In this document: piece after piece, positions 18,721 to 27,523 of the stretch
Numbering within the stretch: position 1 is the first letter of the stretch
How the letters are laid out: each line of letters begins with the position of its first letter
Assembly (NCBI GenBank): GCA_016704485.1
Contig: JADJAA010000001.1
Span: forward strand, 868,001-932,000
Origin: Flavobacteriales bacterium
GTDB lineage: Bacteria > Bacteroidota > Bacteroidia > Flavobacteriales_F > PHOS-HE28
Length of the DNA: 64,000 nt
Direction of reading: 5' to 3'
Program-made: the position numbers and the translations under genes
Notes under the pieces: model-generated
Seen by the model: only the letters and a program-made list of their open reading frames with translations
Database searches by the model: none
Told to the model about the DNA's origin: nothing

Positions 18721-21700
18721 ATGCGAACGATGGCAAGGACCGCTGCCTGCGCTATGCTCCTGGTCGTGTTCGGGGCAGCTTGGGGGCAGCCACCGTGTGA
18801 GAGCACTCCATTATCATTCATCCCGAACCCATCGTTCGAGCAGAATACAGGAGCACCGACGCAGGTCAGTACAGATATTTACCATGCATTGGACTATCTG
18901 GATTACTGGGGCCAATCATCCGATGGTACCGTGGATTATTATACTCCGGGGCCTTACTATCCGGGTTACATTCCTATGCTTATTCCGGATGGGAATTCGG
19001 TACTGGGGCTCATTGCATCTCCAGGGTACTATGAATATGCAGGTGCCTGTTTGACAGAGACCTTAAGCGGAGGATGCCAGTATGTAATGCGCTTGAGCAT
19101 TGCTTCATTGCTGCTTGCATCACTGGTAAACGGAAGCGCCAGTGATGTTGCAGGCCCAAATAATTGCGGCCCCTATACCATTGCCATATATGGGACCACT
19201 GCTTGCGCAAACATCCCATTTGCCGGTTATGGCTGTCCTCCAGCCAATTTCGACATGATAGGGTCCATAGATTATTATCCTGATGGGGAATGGGAGACAT
19301 TGAATATTACGCTTGATCCCAATGCTAATTATGCGGCCATTCTTTTGGGTGGTGCCTGTGGAATGGCCCCGGCTTGCCCACCCGCAGACGGGAATCCCTA
19401 TTTTTTCATCGACAACCTGATCCTGAACGAGTCTGCTCAAGTCCTGGGGTTGGAGTTAACCCAAGAAGGTGATCCATGCAGTGATAATGTATGTGTGAAT
19501 GTAGAAAATCCATCTTGTTCCGTCGGCATTTACCATTGGTATATCAATGGCATTGCGGCATCCCCCGATCCTAATGCAACGGAACTATGCTCGCAGGACC
19601 TGATGCTGACCCAGCATCTTGCGACCGGTGACCATGTTGTAGTGCAGTTCATTTCCGATGATGGCTGGTGCGCACAAGGGGAGCTGGACGTGATCACCCA
19701 TCCGGTAGTGCTACAAGCCCAGCCCTACGGCCCGTTCTGCTCGAATGAGGGCCAACAAGCTTACCCTATTGTAGCACCCATCCCTCTTCTTGGTAGTTCG
19801 TCGTGGAGTTCCTTACCCCCTGAACCGAATTGGAGCGCATCTGCGCCAAACCCTGCGGCGGATGGCTTGACAAGCATGCTCAACCCGCACATCATCACCT
19901 ATCATTACACCAATTCGTATGGATGTACGGATTCCATTCATATCCCTTTCACGGTCAATGATACCACGCTGGTCACTTGGTCCCCGGACACCAATCTCTA
20001 CCACATCTGCCGCAACGCCTCTCCCATTCTATTGGCACCGCTGATCAGCCATCCCGGAGGCAGCTTTGAGGTGGACTGCGGCAGCGGCTGGGAGTCCGTA
20101 ACCGTATTCGACCCGGCGGTTTGTTCTCTCTTCCTGGACTGCCCGGAAGTGCCGCTGCGTTACACGTACACCAATGCGGATAATTGTACCAGCGTGACCG
20201 ATACCATCCTGTATGTGCATCCTTTGCCCGATCCGGGCTTCACGGTGGAGGAGGTATGCTCCTACGACTCTCTTGAGATCGTGAACACTAGCACCATCGC
20301 CTGCGGAGCGATCGATGTTTGGTTTTGGGAGATCACCGGTCAACCCGATCATGTCGATGGGGAGGTGCCGCCCTTCCTGTACGGTATGGAACAGCTCGTT
20401 GCAATAACGCTCACCGCCACCTCCGACCGGGGTTGTTCCGCCTCGTACGGCGACACCACCGTGGTGCATCCCGTTCCGCACGCGGACTTCACCGTCCCAG
20501 ACGCATGCCAGTACGACACGGTTTCCTATACAGACCTTTCCACGATCGCATGGAACAACGGTGTGGACGTGATCGATCAATGGAACTGGCTTTTCGGCGA
20601 TGGCGGCACGTCCACGGTGCAGCATCCGCAACACCCTTGGAACCTATGGGGCGGCTCCTTCACGGACCGGTTGATCGTGACCTCCCTTTGGGGTTGCCGC
20701 GACACCACCACCCGCACGATCACCATCAACCCCGCACCAGTGAACAGCTTGGTCTTCGCGCCGAACTGCTTCGGGGAAAGCACGGCGATCACCAGCACGT
20801 CCACCATTCCGCAGGGAAGCATTGATAACACCTGGTGGGAATTGGAGACGGGCTTGATCCCCTACTCGGGCACATCGATCGCGCATATATTCTCCGCCTC
20901 GCCTCCCTTCTTTCATCCGATCGTTCTGCACAACGTAAGCGACCAAGGCTGCATCGCGGTGATCGACACCCTTATTGAGATCTTTCCGTTACCGCAGGTG
21001 GATTACAACTTGTCCCAGGAGGAATTCTGCGCGGAGGGCACAGCTATGTTCAGCGATGCCAGTCAGGTCCCGCAACCCTACAACAACACGGCGTGGGCTT
21101 GGTACATCAATGATGCCCTATGGGGCACCGGGCAAAGCATTGAATTGGCATTCGCGGATAGCGGAATTTACGATGTCGCCTTGGTGGTTACCACCGCGAA
21201 CGGCTGTTCGGACACCTTGTCCAACGCGGAACAGATCACCGTGCATCCCTTGCCCATAGCATGTTTTGCCGCCGATCCAGCGCATACGGATATCTATCGC
21301 ACGGAGATCCAGTTCCATGATTCCTCTTCTGAAGATGTCGAGCATTGGACCTATCATTTTGTTGATGGGATAGGCTTTTCGCATGACCCGGACCCCTCCT
21401 ACGTCTATGCCACATTTGGCACGTACGAGGTGCAACAGATCGTCACCAACGAGTTTGATTGCGTGGACACCGCTTACGCAACGGTGATCATCGACCCGGA
21501 CGTGATCATCAACGTGCCGAACGCCTTCACCCCGGATGGCGATGGCATCAATGACGTGTTTCTGCCCGTGCTGGACGGCTTCACCGTGCAGGAATACAAC
21601 CTTACCATCTGGGACCGCTGGGGCGAGATGATCTTCGAGACGGACGATGAACACGAAGCATGGGACGGTACAATGGGAAGTCTGCCAGTGAAAGATGGTG

Positions 21701-21783
21701 TGTATGTATGGCAGGTGGGGTTACGTGCGCAAAGCTTCGTTGGGCGAAGGAAGTTGAGGGGGCATGTGACGGTGCTGCGGTGA
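18721..21783 (+). CDS. PKD-type surface protein with T9SS type B (CHU_C) sorting domain
   Basis: I start at the ATG at 18721 because MRTMARTAACAMLLVVFGAA is a good signal peptide; the frame is open to 18514 but the extra 69 residues are not export-like. The 1020-residue protein begins with a carbohydrate-binding-like or lectin-like beta domain (PNPSFEQNTGAPTQ... YYTPGPYYPGY, about 20-215). Multiple PKD/Ig modules follow (motifs VWFWEITGQPDHVDG, WNWLFGDGGTSTVQHP). The last 90 residues, from NVPNAFTPDGDGINDVF to GRRKLRGHVTVLR, are the gliding-motility-associated type B sorting domain. Export by T9SS and surface retention are expected; the ligand is unknown. Confidence 0.88.
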   Translation: MRTMARTAACAMLLVVFGAAWGQPPCESTPLSFIPNPSFEQNTGAPTQVSTDIYHALDYLDYWGQSSDGTVDYYTPGPYYPGYIPMLIPDGNSVLGLIASPGYYEYAGACLTETLSGGCQYVMRLSIASLLLASLVNGSASDVAGPNNCGPYTIAIYGTTACANIPFAGYGCPPANFDMIGSIDYYPDGEWETLNITLDPNANYAAILLGGACGMAPACPPADGNPYFFIDNLILNESAQVLGLELTQEGDPCSDNVCVNVENPSCSVGIYHWYINGIAASPDPNATELCSQDLMLTQHLATGDHVVVQFISDDGWCAQGELDVITHPVVLQAQPYGPFCSNEGQQAYPIVAPIPLLGSSSWSSLPPEPNWSASAPNPAADGLTSMLNPHIITYHYTNSYGCTDSIHIPFTVNDTTLVTWSPDTNLYHICRNASPILLAPLISHPGGSFEVDCGSGWESVTVFDPAVCSLFLDCPEVPLRYTYTNADNCTSVTDTILYVHPLPDPGFTVEEVCSYDSLEIVNTSTIACGAIDVWFWEITGQPDHVDGEVPPFLYGMEQLVAITLTATSDRGCSASYGDTTVVHPVPHADFTVPDACQYDTVSYTDLSTIAWNNGVDVIDQWNWLFGDGGTSTVQHPQHPWNLWGGSFTDRLIVTSLWGCRDTTTRTITINPAPVNSLVFAPNCFGESTAITSTSTIPQGSIDNTWWELETGLIPYSGTSIAHIFSASPPFFHPIVLHNVSDQGCIAVIDTLIEIFPLPQVDYNLSQEEFCAEGTAMFSDASQVPQPYNNTAWAWYINDALWGTGQSIELAFADSGIYDVALVVTTANGCSDTLSNAEQITVHPLPIACFAADPAHTDIYRTEIQFHDSSSEDVEHWTYHFVDGIGFSHDPDPSYVYATFGTYEVQQIVTNEFDCVDTAYATVIIDPDVIINVPNAFTPDGDGINDVFLPVLDGFTVQEYNLTIWDRWGEMIFETDDEHEAWDGTMGSLPVKDGVYVWQVGLRAQSFVGRRKLRGHVTVLR

Positions 21784-21794
21784 CATATCGTTCC

Positions 21795-21802
21795 TACATT
21801 TA
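21795..21802 (+). promoter_or_regulatory. Possible -7 element (TACATTTA)
   Basis: An 8-base match to TAnnTTTG with one mismatch lies 60 bases before the kinase start at 21863. It would give this kinase gene its own promoter just past the preceding stop. No clear -33 TTTG is seen at the right spacing. Confidence 0.3.
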
Positions 21803-21862
21803 TCGCGATGCGTACTATAGATGGCTGCACACTCGGCTGTAGTGTGCATAGTCGTGGTACAT

Positions 21863-23913
21863 ATGAGATGCTTCGCCTCCATACTAATCGCCTTTTTACC
21901 GTTCTGCGTCTTAGCGCAGACCCCCGAACTTGATTCATTGACTCGGATATTGGACCAGACAGGGCAGGATACTGCTCGTGTTTCGACGTTGTTGCAACTC
22001 GCACGCTTTTCCCGTTGGCCGCATCCTGAACTCACCACAGAATATTGTGTCGCGGCCAGAATATTATCCGAGGATCTAGATTATACCCAAGGCAAAGCGG
22101 AAGCATATGGTTGGTTAGGGTATCTGGTAAATAATAACGGGCAAAAAGATTCATCGATAATACTTTACAGAGCAAGCCTTCGTGCTTATTCAGAACTTAA
22201 AGATGAAGCAGGTATCGCAAATTCTATCAGCAATATAGGATTCGTTTACAGCACGACCGCATATGTTGACAGCACACTTAAGTATTATCACGAAGCATTG
22301 CGGATTCGAGAAGACCTGGACGACCCTTATGGACTCGCCAACTCTTTGAATAATCTAGGGTATATGTACAACAAGCTTGGAGACAGTGAACAAGCACTTC
22401 GGTTTCATTTGCGTGCATTAGCAATCCGCGAAGCGATTGATGACAAGGAAGGTCAGACGGCGTCTTTGAGCAATTTGGGATACATATATAAGGAGATGGG
22501 AGACTATTCAGATGCACTGAACGCATATCAGCGTCAGCAGAGTATCAATATTGAGATCGGAAACAAAAAGGCCCTGGCCGAATCAATTCAGAATTTAGCC
22601 TTCATTGCTGGTTCAATGGGCAATTGGACTGATGCGGTTGATGGCCATAGAAAGTCACTTGCGATCCGCAAGGAACTAGACTATCCAAGGGATATTTCCG
22701 AAGGTGAATACTACTTGGGTGAGGCGCTTTGCATGGTTGGCAAACATGCAGAAGGATGGAGACATATGGAAAAAGTCTTGCGCGCCGTCTAGCGTTAGGT
22801 GATGAACGTGGAATTGCAAATTCCCTCCGTACTATGTCAGCACAGGCCTTAGTACGAGGGTGGTACAAAAAATCAATCCGTTATGGCGAGGATGCTGTCA
22901 AACACTTCCAAAATTTGGGCTTCCCGAAAGATACCCAACGTGCACTAAATACATTAGGCAACGCGTATGCTACAACAGGCTTTTGGGAACAAGCGTATGG
23001 CGTACGTAAAGCAGCGCAGCACTTGAGTGATAGTATCCTTGACCTTGCTAATGTAGGGCGCATGACAAGATTACGAGTGACCGATACCCAGCAACGGATT
23101 CAGATAAAAGATAGCGTTGCTCAAGCAATAGAAACCACTCAAAAGAGTTATGAACAGAGGACCTCGCAACTCAAAGCAATCAAAGAGAAGAACACCACTC
23201 GTTTGATCGCGGGAGGAGCTTTGTTACTCGTCATCTGTGCCTGCACTGCATATTTGATCGACCGTAGGCGACGGAAAGATCAACATGTGCGCAAGACCGC
23301 AGTGCTCCAAACCCAAGCTTTCCGCGCACAAGTAAATCCTCATTTCATCCATAGCGCACTCGAAAGTATCAACGAATTCGTGCAAGCGAATGAAAGTGAC
23401 TTGGCATCTTCCTTCCTAACGCGCTTCGCACGGCTGATGCGTGCCGTTTTGGAGAATGCACGCCTAGATGAAGTGAGCTTGCAGCGCGACTTGGATGTTC
23501 TCCGAGACTATCTCGAATTGGAAAGGACAAGGACCCAGAACCGATTCAGCTATACCATTATTGTAGATCCAAATACTGATCAAGAAGAGGTCTTGGTCCC
23601 ACCGATGTTACTACAGCCTTTTGCCGAAGAGGCCATCTGGAAGGATCTTGCACAGCAAGTGAATGGGAGCATCAGCATAACCGTCAGCAAAGTGGACGAT
23701 GCACTACTGATGACCGTGCAGGACAATGGCGAACAAACTGGTTCAGGCACGACTGTGATGACTGAAACGGGGTCTGACCACGGCGTTTCTATCACAAAGG
23801 CACGACTTGAATTGTACCAACAAACGGAGCGAAGACCAGCGACACTGCGTTGGACTCCTCTCACAGTAGGTCATAAGGTCGAGGTCCTTCTGCCATGGCG
23901 GATAGCAGCATGA
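21863..23913 (+). pseudogene. LytS-type sensor kinase homologue, frameshifted and with degenerate ATP site
   Basis: The first part (21863-22792) has a signal peptide (MRCFASILIAFLPFCVLAQ) and consecutive TPRs; the second continues in another frame to 23913 with more TPR, a membrane span, a coiled coil and a His_kinase module. The frames join if the five A at 22770-22774 were six, giving MEKSLARRLALGDERGIAN, a normal TPR. The kinase core is also altered. The phospho-acceptor motif reads VNPHFIHSALESI (His kept, FN lost), the N box PFAEEAIWKD instead of PFVENAIWHG, and the G1 box DNGEQ instead of DDGVG. ATP binding is therefore doubtful. Its stop overlaps the next kinase start (ATGA). Confidence 0.8.
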
Positions 23914-26297
23914 GGCCCTGTACGAAATATGATATTAGCAACTGGCTAAGTCGGTGGCCCATTGCGTTGGTATGCGTGCTGTTCATTATCAGTACGCACC
24001 GCGTATGCGCTCAATTAAACCACGTGGTCGATTCGATCAATAGGGTCATTGCCGAAGCAAAAAATGACACGACCCGCATAAGTGCCATGATCGCTTTGAG
24101 CGAACACATATACTTAACTGACCCGGCCGCTAACCTTGTGTTGTGCAAGGATGCACTTCGCCAAACGGATAGGGCATTGGCTAATGGGAAGTTAAAAAGC
24201 TCCGTGAGGCGAACGCTCAACGGGCTTCGTGGAACGGCGATCAATAATATGGGTGTTTCCTATTTCATGTTCGGTTCGTTGGATAGCGCACTTACAATGT
24301 TCCGTTCAGCGGAAGACGTCTATGAAACGAATGGCAACCATGAACGCACAGCTGACGCCCTGAACAATCAAAGTCAGGTATACGGCGTTATGGGGAACCA
24401 TCAGGAGCAGAGACGCTGCTTATTCACGGCTCTGGGCGTTTATCGCACTTCAAATGACAAAAAGAACGAAGGGACCGCGCTAAACAACATCGGCAACTAC
24501 TATGGTGAACGAGGGTTGCCGGACAGTTCCCTGATCTATTTGCAACAGAGTTTGGCCATATTCCAGGAGCTTCAAGACCAACGTGGGATCGCCAATGGCC
24601 TACTAAATATCGGGATGTATTATACAGAACGCGGCAGGCCTGTAGAAGCCTTGGAGTGGCTGCATCAATGCGAGGTGGTTTACGAGAAGCTCGGAAAAGA
24701 TGAGGGTTTGGCCACCTGCTTGAATAACATTGGAAGCATTTATTCAAGTCAAGGTATTTTAGAGGAGGCACTTACCTATTATCATCGTGCTTTGGACATC
24801 AACCTCGCGCTATCCGACAAAATTGCACAGGCGAACTTGCATATGAACATCGGGACCATCCTCAGACAACAAGATGAATCAGCAATGGCACTGGAAGAAT
24901 TCAATTCGAGTCTGGCGCTTTACACAGAGTCAGGTGATCGTTCTGGCGAGGCACTTGTACATGGCCATATTGGTGATGCGTTCAAGAGCAATGGAGAGCG
25001 TGACCTAGCCAAGCAACATCTCCTAGAAAGTTTGAAGATCAGCCGAGCGATCGATGATCCTGGATCATTAGCGACGGCCTTATACAAGATAGGGCATTTT
25101 CATGAGGATGTCGGTTCTTTGGATAGCGCCATGTCATACTATCAACAAGGCTTGGCGCTCGACCGATCCGCGCAAGACCAGCACAGCGAGTCCTCGACCC
25201 GTAGTAGTATAGCCAACATTTTTTTTAAACAGAACAAGCTAGAGCACGCCGAATTGGAAGCTGAACACGCGGTACGGATCGCACGAGAGGTCGGCTATCC
25301 ACTAGGCATCGTTCAAGCCACCGAAGTGCTTCACAACGTGCTCGCAAATCGAGGTAATTGGAAAAGGGCTATGGAGATCCTGGAATTGCACCAGCAAATG
25401 AAGGACAGTGTACTGAATACCGAGAATGCCAAGAAAACAGTCGGACTTCAATTGCGCTATGCATTTGAGAAGAAACAACTAACGGACAGCCTCGAACATG
25501 TGGCTCACCTCACAGAACTGGAAGGCGATAGGCAATTGGCCACTTTGGAAGCGGAACAGGCGAGGAACAAGTCCTTGGGTTTTGGGCTTGGAGGAGCATT
25601 GTTCATTGGCAGCATAGGTTTGGTTTATCGTTTCGACCGCAAGCGCAGAAAAGAACGGTACGAGCGAGACTCCGCCCGTATACAAACACAGATCCTTCGT
25701 ACCCAGATGAACCCCCACTTCATTTTCAACGCGTTGAATAGCATCAATGGATATGTGTTAGAGAATGACAAAGATCTTGCATCTGGTTTTCTTACCAAGT
25801 TTTCCCGGCTCATGCGCTTGGTGTTGGAGAACAGTCAACACGCCGAGGTCCCCTTGGAGCAAGATCTGGAGTGCCTTCGCTTGTATATGGATCTTGAACG
25901 ATCGCGTATGCAGGGAAAATTCGACTACACTATTGAGGTGGACCCAGCTATCGATCAGGCTTCCACGCTGGTTCCACCGCTTGTGATCCAGCCATTTGTG
26001 GAGAATGCAATTTGGCATGGAATATCGCGCAAAGAGAGCAATGGGCACATCCGCTTGACGATCAGCAAAAGCGATGGGAATTTGTCCATGGTCGTATCGG
26101 ATGATGGTGTTGGTCGTCCATCTTTAGCTAAGCAAGAACTATCATCGAATAAACCTCATCAATCAATGGGCACGCAGATCACGCGTGACCGTTTGGACAT
26201 GCTTGGCGGCCTGAAAGGATCAGTTGCGGGTTTCCGATATCGGGATGTTGCAGTAGGGACAACCGTGGAGGTAACAGTCCCATTGATGGTCGGTTGA
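23910..26297 (+). CDS. LytS-type sensor histidine kinase with TPR sensor region
   Basis: The start ATG at 23910 overlaps the preceding TGA (ATGA), implying translational coupling; an ATG at 23895 is less likely. The 795-residue protein has a signal peptide (to VCAQ, about residue 35) and nine or more TPRs (NNIGNYYGERGLPDSSLIY, NNIGSIYSSQGILEEALTY and similar) to about 500. A coiled segment, a membrane span (about 553-575), and a complete His_kinase module follow: MNPHFIFNALNSI with His about 603, N box PFVENAIWHG, G1 box SDDGVG. With the preceding degenerate homologue it could form a kinase/pseudokinase pair. Likely target is a LytTR regulator such as that at 30152. Confidence 0.92.
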   Translation: MRPCTKYDISNWLSRWPIALVCVLFIISTHRVCAQLNHVVDSINRVIAEAKNDTTRISAMIALSEHIYLTDPAANLVLCKDALRQTDRALANGKLKSSVRRTLNGLRGTAINNMGVSYFMFGSLDSALTMFRSAEDVYETNGNHERTADALNNQSQVYGVMGNHQEQRRCLFTALGVYRTSNDKKNEGTALNNIGNYYGERGLPDSSLIYLQQSLAIFQELQDQRGIANGLLNIGMYYTERGRPVEALEWLHQCEVVYEKLGKDEGLATCLNNIGSIYSSQGILEEALTYYHRALDINLALSDKIAQANLHMNIGTILRQQDESAMALEEFNSSLALYTESGDRSGEALVHGHIGDAFKSNGERDLAKQHLLESLKISRAIDDPGSLATALYKIGHFHEDVGSLDSAMSYYQQGLALDRSAQDQHSESSTRSSIANIFFKQNKLEHAELEAEHAVRIAREVGYPLGIVQATEVLHNVLANRGNWKRAMEILELHQQMKDSVLNTENAKKTVGLQLRYAFEKKQLTDSLEHVAHLTELEGDRQLATLEAEQARNKSLGFGLGGALFIGSIGLVYRFDRKRRKERYERDSARIQTQILRTQMNPHFIFNALNSINGYVLENDKDLASGFLTKFSRLMRLVLENSQHAEVPLEQDLECLRLYMDLERSRMQGKFDYTIEVDPAIDQASTLVPPLVIQPFVENAIWHGISRKESNGHIRLTISKSDGNLSMVVSDDGVGRPSLAKQELSSNKPHQSMGTQITRDRLDMLGGLKGSVAGFRYRDVAVGTTVEVTVPLMVG

Positions 26298-26391
26298 TCA
26301 TTCGCTATAGGTATGCAATACCCTTCCAAAAATTTTGGTTAGGTATTTCGGGACCTAACAAACATTTCCCGCCATCCGCTCATCCATAGCC

Positions 26392-26754
26392 CCCATCCGC
26401 TCAATAACGCATTTCAAACCATGAATGCTTTCAGAATTTTGGTCTCAACGGAGCGGCATTGTGCCGCCTCGTAACGAAACCCAAACTACCATGAACACTG
26501 CGAGCACAGTTCAACGAACGATCTTGATCAAACAAAAGAGCACGGGAATTGCTCTCCTACTTTCCTTTCTCTTCGGCCCGTTGGGCATGCTTTACGCCAC
26601 GGTCTCCGGTGGTGTGATCATGTTCCTAATTTCCATTCCAATCATCCTATTCACAGGTGGGCTCGGACTTCTCCTGACCATCCCGCTCGGCATGGTTTGG
26701 AGTGCATCTTCCGTAAATAGTTACAACGCCCGTACGCTAAGAGCGGCGTGAACC
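26392..26754 (+). repeat. 363-base duplicated cassette, copy 2
   Basis: Second copy of the unit at 13279-13641, same orientation and same length, differing at scattered positions only. Sequence outside the unit is not shared. Confidence 0.9.
26491..26751 (+). CDS. Small two-span membrane protein, copy 2
   Basis: The 86-residue product differs from the 13378 copy at two positions (MNTAS for MTTAS, and Ile for Val in the second span); most base changes are silent, which indicates selection on the protein. The leader is conserved too, so both copies may share regulation. A terminator hairpin follows here but not after copy 1. Confidence 0.75.
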   Translation: MNTASTVQRTILIKQKSTGIALLLSFLFGPLGMLYATVSGGVIMFLISIPIILFTGGLGLLLTIPLGMVWSASSVNSYNARTLRAA

Positions 26755-26774
26755 AGATATGTCTTAGTGCAAGG

Positions 26775-26806
26775 CGCCCGTGGAAGAACCACGGGCGTTC
26801 TTGTTC
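26775..26806 (+). terminator. Terminator after small membrane-protein copy 2
   Basis: A 9-base GC-rich stem (CGCCCGTGG / CCACGGGCG) with a 5-base loop starts 24 bases after the stop and is followed by TTCTTGTT. Confidence 0.75.
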
Positions 26807-26828
26807 CCATCTCTCCCACCATCACCAT

Positions 26829-26872
26829 GTCATTCCAGATTTGTCTTCCCGTGCTTCGACACGGGGATGGGA
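26829..26872 (-). repeat. REP-like palindromic element, copy C (inverted)
   Basis: In reverse orientation this stretch matches the elements at 47522-47562 and 61411-61453: a core CCCCGTGTCGAAGCACGGG hairpin followed by a GGAATGAC tail. All three copies are intergenic. Confidence 0.6.
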
Positions 26873-26953
26873 ACACCATCCACGCACCCATTTCCGCCAT
26901 CGGCTCATCCGTCCTTTTTCCAGCCTCGTTCAGCCCTTCTCTTTGGTCCTATC

Positions 26954-27505
26954 ATGGCGAGCGATATACTTATCCATCTTTTCATCCTGCTGCTATCGGT
27001 GGCTGGTGCATGCTACGCACTGTGGCCTTCAAGCAAGGCAACAGTGGTCCTGTTTGGTACCGTGGAGGTGGCTCCATTTGCGATATCCCAGCCACACTTG
27101 GTCATCCAGCAAGGACATTCACGCAAGGAAGTGAGGCTTGGGCCAACGGGATCCTTTCGTGTTCGGATGGTTTGCGGAGGTTCCATACGCATACGTTTAG
27201 TTGAAGGCCAGTGTACCAAGCAGACCTATCATGTCTCGCATCATCCCGAACAGTTGGCACTATCATCGAAGGCTGTTCCTGTTTTTGATCTGGGTCTGAT
27301 CGGCACATCCGAAAACCTGAATAACGATCGGATCTGCCAGGTGCTATGTGCAACGGGTGGCACGTTGGTAGTTCGTGCAGGACATGTATTGGACCAACGC
27401 GTGCCGCGGGATCGGCGGTTGCTCGATCATTCGGCCCAAATGCTCAGCCGACCCAACCTGCATTGCAACGGATCATTGACGATAGCTTCCAAAACAATAA
27501 CTTGA
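26954..27505 (+). CDS. Membrane-anchored or secreted hypothetical protein
   Basis: From the ATG at 26954 the 183-residue product opens with a hydrophobic stretch (ILIHLFILLLSVAGACYAL) that is a signal anchor or signal peptide. A beta-rich domain follows with repeated V-x-L steps (VVLFGTVEVAPFAIS, GSFRVRMVCGGSIRIRLVEG) and four further Cys. The upstream part of the open frame has no coding character, so I exclude it. The next gene starts 18 bases after the stop, suggesting co-expression with the fibre protein. No family recognised. Confidence 0.55.
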   Translation: MASDILIHLFILLLSVAGACYALWPSSKATVVLFGTVEVAPFAISQPHLVIQQGHSRKEVRLGPTGSFRVRMVCGGSIRIRLVEGQCTKQTYHVSHHPEQLALSSKAVPVFDLGLIGTSENLNNDRICQVLCATGGTLVVRAGHVLDQRVPRDRRLLDHSAQMLSRPNLHCNGSLTIASKTIT

Positions 27506-27523
27506 GCCACTTAACCCCTCTCC

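Noticed and set aside
20029..20634. 201-codon frame antisense to the PKD-type protein
   Set aside because: Shadow of the PKD repeats with no supporting signal.
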